Assembly: GCA_944322615.1 (NCBI GenBank)
Contig: CALUPH010000015.1
Location: forward strand, 1-45,376
Direction of reading: 5' to 3'
Source of the DNA: Candidatus Gastranaerophilales bacterium
GTDB lineage: Bacteria > Cyanobacteriota > Vampirovibrionia > Gastranaerophilales > Gastranaerophilaceae
Length of the DNA: 45,376 bases
Of this stretch, positions 34,585 through 43,871 are shown one piece after another. A program made the position numbers and the translations under genes. Positions within the stretch are counted from its first letter, which is position 1, and every line of letters begins with the position of its first letter. The notes beneath the pieces are model-generated. The model saw nothing but the letters and a program-made list of their open reading frames with translations, made no database searches and was not told the DNA's origin.

Positions 34585-34943
34585 ATTATTCAGGAATAAG
34601 GAAAAAAGTTTCAAGATTGTTCTTTGGAGTTTTAACTAAAAAACTTCCTGTTCGTGAGGCACTTGTTCGTTTCCCGAGAGATTGTGAAGATAAAACTCTT
34701 ATAGCAAGCTGGCATGCTTTATGTCATCTTGAAGCTGATGAAGATATTAGAAAAAGAGATTTAATGTATAAACAAGAACAAGATGAATACATTGAGTTTA
34801 TTGCTTATACTTTGCAAAAAGGTGAAGCTTTGCCTGAAAATATAATAAAATCATATTTCCCATATCATAATGAAGCTTTGATTCCTAATACAAATACTTT
34901 TAAAGGTATTATTAGTCAGTTAAAAAAATTTCTGTGTTGTTAG
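34563..34943 (+). CDS. Small protein overlapping the BlaI-like gene
   Basis: A 126-residue, largely helical soluble protein with no signal peptide or membrane segment. VSRLFFGVLTKKLPVREAL is followed by a helix-rich region with LIASWHALCHLEADEDIRKR, and it ends KKFLCC, a C-terminal Cys pair. The start ATG lies inside the 3' end of the regulator gene, so coupled translation is likely. Family not recognised; a cofactor or antagonist of the repressor is a guess. Confidence 0.75.
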   Translation: MSEHKSVDYSGIRKKVSRLFFGVLTKKLPVREALVRFPRDCEDKTLIASWHALCHLEADEDIRKRDLMYKQEQDEYIEFIAYTLQKGEALPENIIKSYFPYHNEALIPNTNTFKGIISQLKKFLCC

Positions 34944-35022
34944 TAATTACCATAATTGCAATATTTAGAGTATTCCTTTCAACTTTCAAATTTGTTAAAA
35001 TTTAAAAAAAGAGGAGAAGAGT

Positions 35023-35700
35023 ATGAGAAAACTGACTTATTTGGGACATAGTGCTTTCTTTATTGAAAAAGATTGGGATGGTATTCTTATTGATCCTTTT
35101 ATAACAGGAAATCCATCGGCTAACTTTGATTATAAGACTAAACGAATTACTCATATTATTGTTACTCATGCACATCTTGATCATTTGGGAGATGCAATTG
35201 CAATATCTAAACATTCAGGAGCACCTATTATAGCTGTATTTGAACTTGCTAATTATTGTATAGAAAAAGGTGCAAAAGCAATTGGGGTGAATATAGGCGG
35301 AAAATTAAAGTTTAATTGGGGAAGTGTTAAGTTTTTACCTGCAGTTCATTCCAGTTCAAATCCTGATTTGCCTTATGGTGGTTTAGCTGCAAGTTTATTA
35401 TTTGATATAGATGGAACTACAATCTACCACGCAGGTGATACTGCCTTAATGCCAGATTTTTCTTTGATTGGAGAATTATATAATCCGTATTATGCACTGT
35501 TACCAGTAGGCGGATATTATACTATGGATATGAATGATGCAGCTATTGCTGCAAAAATGTTATATGCAATGGAGGTTATTCCAATGCATTATAATACATT
35601 CCCTAATATAAAGGTGGATATTCAAAAGTTTGTTGATATGTTAGAAGCGCAAGGGCAAAAATGCTTGCCTTTAAAGGCAAATGAATATGTTGAGTTATAA
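35023..35700 (+). CDS. UPF0173 metal-dependent hydrolase (metallo-beta-lactamase fold)
   Basis: A 225-residue protein with the metallo-beta-lactamase signature THAHLDHLGD (His49, His51, Asp53, His54), preceded by LGHSAFFI and LIDPFITGNP. Metal ligands further on are in FLPAVHSSS and YHAGDTALM, with PMHYNTFP at the C-terminus. It corresponds to UPF0173 (YtkL-type) proteins of unknown substrate. SD GAGGAG. Its 3' end overlaps the DUF3326 start. Confidence 0.92.
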   Translation: MRKLTYLGHSAFFIEKDWDGILIDPFITGNPSANFDYKTKRITHIIVTHAHLDHLGDAIAISKHSGAPIIAVFELANYCIEKGAKAIGVNIGGKLKFNWGSVKFLPAVHSSSNPDLPYGGLAASLLFDIDGTTIYHAGDTALMPDFSLIGELYNPYYALLPVGGYYTMDMNDAAIAAKMLYAMEVIPMHYNTFPNIKVDIQKFVDMLEAQGQKCLPLKANEYVEL

Positions 35701-36673
35701 TAAAGAAAAACCATTAATTGCTTTTGTTGTTCCGACAGGAATTGGTGCAAGTATTGGCGGTTTTGCCGGTGATGCGTCTATAGTTGCGAGAAATTTTGCG
35801 AAAGATTTTAATGTTATAGTCAATCCAAATGTAGTTAATGCTGCTTGTTTTTCAGGTATTACCGATAATATGCTGTATGTTGAAGGTTGGACATTGTCTC
35901 AATTTATCAAAGGAAATTTGGGCTTGATTCCTTCAGCAAATAATAAAGTCGGAGTAATCTTTGATAAAGGAATTTCTCAAGGTGTTATTAATGTACATAT
36001 AAATACTATTAATGCTGTAAAAACTGTTTATGGTGTCGATATAATAGGCTGCGAAATAACAGAAGAACCTTGCAAAGTGGAATTTTATAATACTGAATCT
36101 GGTATATCATCGGGCAGTATTTTAAACAACAAAACACTTTTAAAAGCGGGGCAGAAATTATTAAAAAGAGGTGCTGAAACAATTGCTGTTGTATGTAAGT
36201 TTGAAGAGCCTCCTGAGGATAATTATCAAAATGGAGAGGGGGTAGATATTGTAGGAGGTGTGGAAGCTGTTATTTCTCACTATTTAACTCGTGAGTTGAA
36301 AGTGCCTGTTGCTCATTCTCCTGCTTTTGAAGATATTACAATCTCAAAAGAAATTGTTGATTCAAAAGCTGCAGCGGAATATATAACTCCTACTTTTTTA
36401 CCTTGTATATTGTTAGGATTAAGTAATGCTCCGTTATTTTCATATGAAAAAGTGGAACATTATATAGGTATAGAGTCATTAAAAGCTTTAGTTATGCCTT
36501 ATAATTCTTTAGGTTCATCTATTGTTTTGGATGCAATTTCTAAAAATATAAAAGTATATGCTGTTAAAGAAAATAATTCAGTGTTAAATATAACGAAAAA
36601 TATTATAAATAAGAATGATATAATAGAAGTAAATACTTACAATGAATGTTTTAATAAGTTAAAGGAAGTCTAA
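35687..36673 (+). CDS. DUF3326 protein
   Basis: A 328-residue soluble protein. FVVPTGIGASIGGFAGDAS, then VNPNVVNAACFSGITDNML and VEGWTLSQFI, are the signature of DUF3326, found mainly in Cyanobacteria and plants and of unknown function. The ATG at 35687 is chosen because AAAGG is 9 bases upstream; the ATG at 35681 is closer than expected. It overlaps the UPF0173 gene and touches the prepilin gene. Its presence supports a cyanobacterial-relative origin. Confidence 0.88.
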   Translation: MLSYNKEKPLIAFVVPTGIGASIGGFAGDASIVARNFAKDFNVIVNPNVVNAACFSGITDNMLYVEGWTLSQFIKGNLGLIPSANNKVGVIFDKGISQGVINVHINTINAVKTVYGVDIIGCEITEEPCKVEFYNTESGISSGSILNNKTLLKAGQKLLKRGAETIAVVCKFEEPPEDNYQNGEGVDIVGGVEAVISHYLTRELKVPVAHSPAFEDITISKEIVDSKAAAEYITPTFLPCILLGLSNAPLFSYEKVEHYIGIESLKALVMPYNSLGSSIVLDAISKNIKVYAVKENNSVLNITKNIINKNDIIEVNTYNECFNKLKEV

Positions 36674-37759
36674 ATGAATAGAAATAAATTTGGTTTTACA
36701 TTGGCAGAGGTTCTTGTTTCTGTAGCTATAATAGGTGTAATAATGGCAATTTCTGTTCATTCTATAAAAATAGTAAAATCATCATATACCTCTTTGGCAT
36801 ATTTTGCGCATAAAAATGTAGTAAATATGGTTGGGGTGCTAAATGCCGGAGATTCTCCGGATGATAGTATTAAAGATAGTGAAGGAAATTCTTTGCCTTC
36901 TATGATTGCTCAATGTAAAAATTCAAACGGAGCTATTGTTCAGGTCTTAAAATCAGATAGAGAATATGAAAACGATTTTGGTACACCTGATTGCTCTCAA
37001 AGAGTTAATTCAAATGAAGAAGTTAAGAATCTTTTTTGTCATAGTATGGTTTCTATTGCGAATACAGCGGGCAGAACAAGATGTGATACTTTATTTCAGA
37101 CAAACCTTTCAACAAATAATGATTCAACAGCTGCTTTTGAAGAACCTTATATTTCTAATTTAGATTATGATAGTCCAACATTTATTGCAACAAACGGTCA
37201 GAGATACTATATTTCTGAATGGGCATATAATCCTGTTATATCAGATACCTATGGGTATAGATTAATAGCTGTTGATTTAAATGGTACAGCCAGACCAAAT
37301 AAAACAGAAAGAGACGGTTTAACTCCACCACCTGATATAATTACATTTATGGTATTGGATAATGGTGAAGTTTATCCTTTGGGTGTTGCAGCAACAAACA
37401 TAAAATTAAATACAGGAAGAATTATACAGTATTTGAACTCTAAAGTTAAAGGGTATTATTATACATATGACCCTAATAGGACTGTTAATGTCGCTCCTGA
37501 ATGTACAAAAGTTATCAAAGGAGAAAAAAAACAAACCTGCAATTATGCTATTGTTTATCTTCAAAATGATGAGGGTAAGTCATTCTTTAATTATAGAGAA
37601 GCATATTGTAAGTCTTTGGGTGGAAAAGAAAATGCTTACGCTGAATATTGTAATGGTATTACGCCAAGTGAATATTGTCCCCCATCTACAAGTGATAAGG
37701 TTTTTGATTTGTGTACTATGACAAATGTTAAACCAATGTTCAGATATAATTTTAATTAG
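36674..37759 (+). CDS. Type IV prepilin-like protein
   Basis: A 361-residue prepilin. A short basic leader MNRNKFG is followed by the type III signal FTLAEVLVSVAIIGVIMAIS, with Gly before the Phe that becomes the methylated N-terminus and Glu5 conserved. The C-terminal part is a large globular region with many Cys (CKNSNG, DCSQRV, CHSM, RCDT, NCTK-like pairs near the end), suggesting disulfides in an exported pilin or pseudopilin. It starts directly after DUF3326, with SD AAGGAAG inside that gene's end. No pilus assembly genes are in the window. Confidence 0.88.
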   Translation: MNRNKFGFTLAEVLVSVAIIGVIMAISVHSIKIVKSSYTSLAYFAHKNVVNMVGVLNAGDSPDDSIKDSEGNSLPSMIAQCKNSNGAIVQVLKSDREYENDFGTPDCSQRVNSNEEVKNLFCHSMVSIANTAGRTRCDTLFQTNLSTNNDSTAAFEEPYISNLDYDSPTFIATNGQRYYISEWAYNPVISDTYGYRLIAVDLNGTARPNKTERDGLTPPPDIITFMVLDNGEVYPLGVAATNIKLNTGRIIQYLNSKVKGYYYTYDPNRTVNVAPECTKVIKGEKKQTCNYAIVYLQNDEGKSFFNYREAYCKSLGGKENAYAEYCNGITPSEYCPPSTSDKVFDLCTMTNVKPMFRYNFN

Positions 37760-37776
37760 TATAATTAATTCTATAT

Positions 37777-37810
37777 AATAAAAGCTGCTATTATAATAGC
37801 AGCTTTTATT
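37777..37810. terminator. Bidirectional terminator between prepilin and ileS
   Basis: A perfect 34-base palindrome with arms AAAAGCTGCTAT and ATAGCAGCTTTT and A/T tracts on both sides, between convergent genes. Confidence 0.93.
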
Positions 37811-37824
37811 ATTATTTTTTGTTA

Positions 37825-40662
37825 TTAATCTTTATTGGTAACTGCGTTGTAACAGTCTTCGCATATGGTTTCATAGCCCTCAAATTTGCCTAAAGGTCTA
37901 TATTTCCAGCAACGTTCACATTTTTCTCCTATTGCTTTTGTAACATATATGCTATAACCGTCTTCTGTATATTCATTCATAACGTCAGCAGGCTTTTCAC
38001 TAACTACAAACGCTTGAGAAGTGATGAATATATTGCATAATTCTTTTTCATATTTTTTCAATAGATTTGCATTATCAGAAACAATATAAACAGCAGTTTC
38101 TAAAGAACTTCCTATTTCCTTTTCCGCTCTTAAAGGTTCAATAGCTTTTGTTACTATTTCACGTACTTTTAGTATTTGTGTAAATTCTTGTTCTAAAGCT
38201 TCATTATGCCATTCTTCTTTAACAGTCGGCCAATCAGAAAGAAGAATACTTTCTAACCCGTCTTTTTGAGCTTCAGGTGTATTCATCCAAATATCTTCAG
38301 CTTGATGAGGCATAACAGGAACTAAGATTCTTGTTAGGGCTTGTGCTATTTCATAAAGTACGGTTTGACAAGCTCTTCTTGATAGTGATTTCTTACCGCT
38401 TGTATATAATCTGTCTTTTACAATATCAAGATAGAATGAACTTAAATCTACAGCTGCAAAATTTTGAAGATATTGGAAATATCTGTAAAATTCATAATCA
38501 TCAAATGCTTCAGTTACATTCGCAATTAATGTATTTAGTTTGTGAAGTGCAAACTTATCTATTTCTTTCAAATCTTCATATTCTACATAATCTGCTTTCG
38601 GATCAAAATCATATAAATTTCCAAGTAAAAATCTTGCAGTATTTCTTGTCTTTTTAAATATTTCTACAAGTTGTTTAATAATTGTATCACCGATTTTAAC
38701 GTCATTCCTGTAGTCGATAGATGCCGCCCAAAGTCTTAATACATCAGTACCATATACTTTGATTACTTCTTGAGGTAAAACAACATTGCCTAAAGATTTA
38801 CTCATTTTTCTGCCTTCCCCGTCAAGAACAAAACCGTGAGTTAATACTGTTTTGTATGGGGCTTTACCTGTTGTAGCAACAGAAGTTAATAATGATGATT
38901 GGAACCAGCCTCTGTGTTGGTCAGAACCTTCTAAATACATTTCAACAGGAAGATCACCAAGTTCTTCGCTTCTTTTTTGAACAACTGCTCTATGTGTACA
39001 TCCTGAATCAAACCAAACATCCATAATGTCTGTTTCTTTTCTGAAATGTACGCTGCCGCATTTCGGACACTTATAGCCTTTTGGCATAAGTTCTTCAGTT
39101 GTATGGTTTACCCAAGCATCTGAACTTTCTTTTTCGAATAAATCTGCAACATGATTGATTGTTTCATCATTAACAATAACTTCACCGCAGTCTTTGCAGT
39201 AGAATACAGGAATAGGTACACCCCAGGCACGTTGACGAGAAATACACCAGTCAGAACGGTTTTCAACCATGTTTGTTATTCTTGTTTCGCCTGCAGCTGG
39301 AATCCATTTTACATTTCTTATTGCTTCCAAAGTTTGTTCTTTGAACATATCAACTTTAACGAACCATTGGTCTGTAGCTCTATAAATAACAGGCTTTTTG
39401 CATCTCCAGCAGTGAGGATAACTGTGAGTTATATCTTGTTTTGCCAAGAGTGCTGTTTTTTCTTCAAGTTTGTTTATAACAATTTCATTACCCTTATAAT
39501 AAGGAACGCCTTCTAAATCAGGGTCTTCAAATTTATCACTTTTTCTCCAAATACCTTTTGAATCAAGTGGAGAAAGTGTTTCTATACCATATTTTTGACA
39601 AACTTCCCAGTCTTCAAGACCGTGTCCCGGTGCTGTATGTACACAACCTGTACCAGCATCTAATGTAACGTGGTCTCCAAGAATTATACGGCTTAGTCTG
39701 TTATATAAAGGATGGAATACATTTAGGTTTTCAATTTCTGCACCTTTTAATGTTCCTATAGTTTTTATATCTGTTTCTTCCCAAGTTACATCTTTTAAGA
39801 AAGTATTTAATAATTCCGTAGCTACAATATATCTGTCATTTTTATATTCAAATACAGTATATTCAAGTCTTGCATTTAAACAAACAGCTAAGTTTGATGG
39901 GATTGTCCAAGGAGTTGTTGTCCAAATAACAACATATAAATCTTTTTCTGATTTTTCATTGATAAGAGAATAAACTTTTTCTTGGTCTTTATCATCAAAT
40001 TTGAAACGAACATAAATACTAGTAGATGTATGATCAGCATATTCAACTTCTGCTTCTGCTAAAGCTGTTTCGCAAGATGCACACCAATAAACCGGTTTTA
40101 AACCTTTTTGAATATAGCCTTTTTTATACATTTCGCCAAAGACTCTGATTTGTTCAGCTTCAAAATCAGGTGCTATAGTTAAATAAGGTTTTTCCCAGTT
40201 GCCCCATACACCAAGTCTTTTAAAGTTTTCTTCTTGTCCTTTAAGATTCTTTAGTGCAAATTCTCTGCATTTTGCTCTTAATTCACCCGGGGTAAGTGCT
40301 TCTCTGCCGCCTTTTATATTTTTTACAACGGCATTTTCGATTGGAAGCCCGTGTGCATCATAACCGGGAACATATGGTGCATAATAACCTCTTTGTGCTT
40401 TATATTTAAGTATTATATCTTTTAAAATTTTATTTAAAGCAGTACCGATATGAATTTTATCTGAACTTAAATATGGCGGACCATCATGAAGAATAAATTT
40501 ATTTTTTTTGTCTCTTTGATTAATACTTTTTTCATAAATTTTGTTATCTTCCCAAAACTTTTGAGTCAAAGGCTCTTTTTGAGCTGCATTTGCTCTCATC
40601 TCTAATGAAGTTTTAGGTAAATTTATACTGTCCTTATAATCCTTTTTTGTAGCTTCTGTCAT
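37825..40662 (-). CDS. ileS: Isoleucyl-tRNA synthetase
   Basis: A 945-residue class I aminoacyl-tRNA synthetase. The HIGH motif is HIGT near residue 71, followed by PGYDAHGLPIE, GTGCVHTAPGHG in the editing domain and GSDQHRGWFQSSLL. KMSKS is in GRKMSKSLGN (~620), and a C-terminal zinc finger is CERCWKYRPLGKFEGYETIC. Length and zinc finger fit the bacterial form. ATG 40662 follows an AGGTGG ribosome binding site, while the in-frame GTG at 40671 lies within that site. No T-box leader is seen. Confidence 0.97.
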   Translation of the reverse strand: MTEATKKDYKDSINLPKTSLEMRANAAQKEPLTQKFWEDNKIYEKSINQRDKKNKFILHDGPPYLSSDKIHIGTALNKILKDIILKYKAQRGYYAPYVPGYDAHGLPIENAVVKNIKGGREALTPGELRAKCREFALKNLKGQEENFKRLGVWGNWEKPYLTIAPDFEAEQIRVFGEMYKKGYIQKGLKPVYWCASCETALAEAEVEYADHTSTSIYVRFKFDDKDQEKVYSLINEKSEKDLYVVIWTTTPWTIPSNLAVCLNARLEYTVFEYKNDRYIVATELLNTFLKDVTWEETDIKTIGTLKGAEIENLNVFHPLYNRLSRIILGDHVTLDAGTGCVHTAPGHGLEDWEVCQKYGIETLSPLDSKGIWRKSDKFEDPDLEGVPYYKGNEIVINKLEEKTALLAKQDITHSYPHCWRCKKPVIYRATDQWFVKVDMFKEQTLEAIRNVKWIPAAGETRITNMVENRSDWCISRQRAWGVPIPVFYCKDCGEVIVNDETINHVADLFEKESSDAWVNHTTEELMPKGYKCPKCGSVHFRKETDIMDVWFDSGCTHRAVVQKRSEELGDLPVEMYLEGSDQHRGWFQSSLLTSVATTGKAPYKTVLTHGFVLDGEGRKMSKSLGNVVLPQEVIKVYGTDVLRLWAASIDYRNDVKIGDTIIKQLVEIFKKTRNTARFLLGNLYDFDPKADYVEYEDLKEIDKFALHKLNTLIANVTEAFDDYEFYRYFQYLQNFAAVDLSSFYLDIVKDRLYTSGKKSLSRRACQTVLYEIAQALTRILVPVMPHQAEDIWMNTPEAQKDGLESILLSDWPTVKEEWHNEALEQEFTQILKVREIVTKAIEPLRAEKEIGSSLETAVYIVSDNANLLKKYEKELCNIFITSQAFVVSEKPADVMNEYTEDGYSIYVTKAIGEKCERCWKYRPLGKFEGYETICEDCYNAVTNKD

Positions 40663-40788
40663 AATATCCACCTATTACATATTTACCGATTAATATTTTA
40701 ATATAAACACATATAATAGTAAAAATATCTTATAATTATTTGTATATCTTTACTAATTTTATTGATTAATTACTTTGTGCATTTAATA

Positions 40789-40797
40789 TGATATAAT
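40789..40797 (+). promoter_or_regulatory. Extended -10 promoter of the AI-2E permease operon
   Basis: TGA-TATAAT, 22 bases before the ATG at 40820. The -35 is poor. Confidence 0.55.
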
Positions 40798-40819
40798 CTT
40801 TGCAAAAAAGGAGACTCAA

Positions 40820-41869
40820 ATGTTTTGGAACAAGCCTGTTTATCTCAAAAATACTATGTTTGTTGTGGCTGCTATATTAATAATATTACTAATTATGCAA
40901 ATGAAAGAAATAGCACTTCTTATTTTTGCATCTTTTGTACTGGCTTGTTCATTAAATCCGGCAGTTGATAAATTAAGCACTAAAATGCCGCGTTCTTTGG
41001 CTTCTACAATTGTTATTACAGGTGCGATTTTAGTTGCTGTGCTTTTTTTAATTCCGATTGTTTCAATTTCCATAAAAGAAATTCAGCAGGTTTTTAATAA
41101 TATACCGCTTTTCATAAAAAATATTATAGATTTTATTAGTAATAAAACAATTATGGGGAAACCGATAATTGAATATGTTGACATTAATGCATTGACAAAT
41201 ACATCTTCTCAAATGGCATCAGGAATTGTAAATAAGTCAATAAACTTTACTGTTGCTTTTATGGAAGCAATAACAATTGTAATAACAATGGGTGTTATTG
41301 TTTTTTATATGGTTAATGAAAAAAATCTTGTAAGAGATGCAATTGTTCTTATTTTCCCTCCAAAGATGAAAAAAAGAGCAAAAGAAGTTTATGAAAATAT
41401 TGAACATAAAGTAGGCGGCTATGTGATAGCACAGGTCTTATCAATGTCAACAGTTGCAATATTTACAGCTATCGGTTTGATGATTTTAAAAGTTCAATAT
41501 GCAGTATTATTGGGCTTAATTGCCGGTATTTTAGATATTGTTCCGATAGTTGGTCCAACGGTTGCTTTCATTTTGGGGGTTCTTTGTGCTTCTCAACAAG
41601 GTTGGCTGATAGTTATTCTAACTGTAGTTGTTTATCTTGCCGCACAATGGGTATCAAATAATTTTGTAAGACCATTAGTATTTGGTAAATTTTTAGATTT
41701 GCATCCTTTAATAATTATTTTTGCGTTTTTAATTGCCGCACAATTCATTGGTGTATGGGGTGTTATACTATCGCCTGCTATTGCTGCTTTATTGTTAACA
41801 TTGTTTGATGAATTATATCTTAAAACAATTAACGGAAAGCAAGAAAAGATGGAAGAAGAAGAAAAATAA
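40820..41869 (+). CDS. AI-2E family (PerM-like) membrane permease
   Basis: A 349-residue inner-membrane protein. Helices at the N-terminus (ASFVLACSLNPAVDKL) are followed by a cytoplasmic amphipathic region, then GILDIVPIVGPTVAFILG and FVRPLVFGKFLDLHPLIIIF, the hallmarks of PF01594. Members export AI-2 or act as Na+/H+ antiporters or general exporters, so the function is not fixed. SD AAAGGAGA. Its stop overlaps the next start by one base. Confidence 0.9.
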   Translation: MFWNKPVYLKNTMFVVAAILIILLIMQMKEIALLIFASFVLACSLNPAVDKLSTKMPRSLASTIVITGAILVAVLFLIPIVSISIKEIQQVFNNIPLFIKNIIDFISNKTIMGKPIIEYVDINALTNTSSQMASGIVNKSINFTVAFMEAITIVITMGVIVFYMVNEKNLVRDAIVLIFPPKMKKRAKEVYENIEHKVGGYVIAQVLSMSTVAIFTAIGLMILKVQYAVLLGLIAGILDIVPIVGPTVAFILGVLCASQQGWLIVILTVVVYLAAQWVSNNFVRPLVFGKFLDLHPLIIIFAFLIAAQFIGVWGVILSPAIAALLLTLFDELYLKTINGKQEKMEEEEK

Positions 41870-43425
41870 TGACTGAAACATATTTATATTCTGAAAATAA
41901 AGAGAGTAATACAAGGTTAAATGTTTGGTGTTGTTTTCCGGCTGTTTATAATTTTGGGATGTCTGCTTTAGGGTATCTTACTGTTTTTAAGCAAATAAGT
42001 ACACAGGAAGGTATTTTTGCTGAAAGAATATTTACAGATACACAAAAAACACAAATAAGACCTTCAAGTGTTGATGTTATGGCTTTTTCGTTTTCTTTTG
42101 AACTTGATTATCTTGGTATTTTAAGTATATTAAAAACTTATGATATTCCTTTTCTTGCTAAAGACCGAGATGAATCATATCCGTTAATTTCGGCGGGCGG
42201 TCCTGTTGTAAGTGCTAATCCTGAACCATTTGCAGAATTTTTTGATTTCATTACCATTGGTGATTCTGAAAATAATATAAATCAAATATATAAAATACTT
42301 AAAGATAATAAAGAAAAATCAAAGTCAGAAAAACTTGAACTATTGTCAAAAGTAGAAGGGGTTTATATTCCGACTTTTAAAAAAGACGGATATTTTGTTA
42401 AAAAGTCTTCTGCTTGTTTGGGTTGTTGTGTATCAACACCGATTTTAACTGAAAAAAGTTTCTTCCCTGATACTTTTATAGTAGAAGTGGAAAGGGGTTG
42501 CCCTCAAAGCTGTGCTTTTTGTTTGACTTCGTTCATCAATAATCCTGTTAGATTTGCGCCATATGAAGAAATTATTAAACAAATTGGTTTGGGGTTAAAG
42601 TATACAAATAAAATAGCCTTGCTCGGAGCTTTAATATGCTCCCATCCAAAAATTGATGATATTTGTCAGTATATTATTGATAAAGTAGATTCAGGCATGG
42701 AGCTTGAAGTAACAGTGTCATCTTTAAGGGCTGATTATGTTTCAGATACTGTTCTTGAAATGCTTCATAAATGCGGACAAAAATCTGCAACAATAGCTGT
42801 TGAAGCAGGAAGTGAAAGATTAAGGAAAGTAATTAATAAACACCTTAATAAAGAAGATATATTATGTATTATAAATAAAATGGTAAAGCACGGTTTTACC
42901 GGAGTCAAAATGTATGGAATTATAGGACTTCCTACAGAAACTTATGACGATTTGGATGAGTTTGTAAATCTGTGTAAGGAAATAAAACAGAAGTATAAGG
43001 GTTTTATAATAACTCCAAGTTTTTCAACATTTGTTCAAAAAGCTCATACTCCGTTTCAATTCGCAAGTCGAGAAGATATAAAAACTCTTGAAAAGAAAAA
43101 CGAATATATAAAAAAAGAATTTGCGAAAATAGGCATAAAAGCAAGAACAAGCAGTGTAAAATGGGATTATATACAGTCTCTTCTTTCAAGAGGAGACAGA
43201 AGCCTTACTCCTTATTTAATCGAAGTATTTAATCAAGGCGGAAATATTGGTGCCTTTAAGTCTGTATATAAAGATTTTGAAAAAAATAATAAATTAAAAC
43301 CTTCAGATGAATTTGTTTTAAAAGAAATAAGTTTAGATGATGAATTGCCTTGGGATTTTATTTTATATCCTAAAAATAAAGAAGCCTTAAAGTCCGAATA
43401 TAAAAGACTTTTGGCGTTGCAATAA
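41869..43425 (+). CDS. Radical SAM protein with B12-binding-like N-terminus
   Basis: A 518-residue protein. The N-terminal ~190 residues resemble a cobalamin-binding-like domain (FNYGMSALGYL-type start, DVMAFSFSFELDYLGI, ISAGGPVVSANPEPFAEFFD). The Fe4S4 motif is CxxxCxxC at Cys211, 215 and 218 (GCPQSCAFC), followed by a radical SAM barrel (VEAGSERLRKVINKHL, KMYGIIGLPTETYDDL). It matches the YgiQ-like/TIGR03960-type group common in cyanobacteria and clostridia, of unknown substrate. It is translationally coupled to the AI-2E permease. Confidence 0.88.
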   Translation: MTETYLYSENKESNTRLNVWCCFPAVYNFGMSALGYLTVFKQISTQEGIFAERIFTDTQKTQIRPSSVDVMAFSFSFELDYLGILSILKTYDIPFLAKDRDESYPLISAGGPVVSANPEPFAEFFDFITIGDSENNINQIYKILKDNKEKSKSEKLELLSKVEGVYIPTFKKDGYFVKKSSACLGCCVSTPILTEKSFFPDTFIVEVERGCPQSCAFCLTSFINNPVRFAPYEEIIKQIGLGLKYTNKIALLGALICSHPKIDDICQYIIDKVDSGMELEVTVSSLRADYVSDTVLEMLHKCGQKSATIAVEAGSERLRKVINKHLNKEDILCIINKMVKHGFTGVKMYGIIGLPTETYDDLDEFVNLCKEIKQKYKGFIITPSFSTFVQKAHTPFQFASREDIKTLEKKNEYIKKEFAKIGIKARTSSVKWDYIQSLLSRGDRSLTPYLIEVFNQGGNIGAFKSVYKDFEKNNKLKPSDEFVLKEISLDDELPWDFILYPKNKEALKSEYKRLLALQ

Positions 43426-43465
43426 ATTTGTATTTACAATTTGTAATATTATAAAAAAATAACAC

Positions 43466-43494
43466 TTGACATAAAAGTTATATGTGTCATAATG
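43466..43494 (+). promoter_or_regulatory. Strong sigma-70 promoter of the small RNA
   Basis: TTGACA (43466-43471) is a perfect -35. CATAAT or ATAATG at 43488-43494 gives a 16-17 base spacer. This is the closest match to consensus in the window. Confidence 0.75.
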
Positions 43495-43499
43495 ATAAT

Positions 43500-43630
43500 G
43501 TAAGATTTAAGTGTAAGCAATACACTAAACGAAACATTACAACCCCGAACACATATAAACTCCTAAATAATAAACACAAAAGAGACCATTAGGATGCAGA
43601 AATAGACCACTTTATAAGTGGCTTTTTTTT
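43500..43630 (+). ncRNA. Putative small RNA or regulatory leader upstream of purA
   Basis: Starts about 6 bases after the strong promoter and ends at an intrinsic terminator (CCACTT-TAT-AAGTGG, 43607-43621, followed by 8 T). It contains a hairpin AGTGTA-AGCAA-TACACT (43510-43526) and an unpaired A/C-rich stretch in the middle. It has no usable ORF. It does not match tmRNA, SRP RNA, RNase P or a purine riboswitch as far as I can see. It could be a free sRNA or a terminated purA leader. Confidence 0.55.
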
Positions 43631-43678
43631 GCGTAAAAATAGGTTTTTATCTCAGAAAAAGACAAGCAAAATGTTTTT

Positions 43679-43725
43679 AAGTGTTTGAAGTACAATTTAA
43701 ACACTTATTTGAAAAACACTTATTT
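43679..43725. repeat. Repeats upstream of purA
   Basis: AAACACTTATTT occurs twice (43699-43710 and 43714-43725), 15 bases apart. AAGTGTTT (43679-43686) forms an inverted repeat with the first copy. This pattern suits a transcription-factor binding region. Confidence 0.5.
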
Positions 43726-43829
43726 TAGATTACTGATTTTATAATCGTTAAATAATTAAATATTTTAGTTTTTGCTACCTCTTAATACATATCTTTACAC
43801 TTTGTTTCTATAAACATTAGCTTTTGGTT

Positions 43830-43835
43830 TATAAT
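43830..43835 (+). promoter_or_regulatory. -10 element of purA promoter
   Basis: TATAAT, 36 bases before the purA ATG. The -35 is weak, so it may need an activator. Confidence 0.4.
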
Positions 43836-43871
43836 AAACAGGTAAGAGCCATGTCTAAGAAAGGACATAAT

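Larger units (their letters stand above)
43426..43871. other. 446-base intergenic region with promoter, small RNA, repeats and purA leader
   Basis: The only gap above 300 bases. In order it holds a strong promoter (43466-43494), a predicted ~130-base transcript with its own terminator (43500-43630), a repeat/inverted-repeat cluster (43679-43725) and the purA promoter. No protein-coding gene is credible. Confidence 0.7.

Noticed and set aside
40672-40819. T-box leader for ileS
   Set aside because: No specifier-stem or T-box consensus is visible in the minus-strand leader.
43589-43605. Short leader peptide (ATG-CAG-AAA-TAG) in the putative small RNA
   Set aside because: Three codons only, no clear ribosome binding site spacing; not supportable as a gene.
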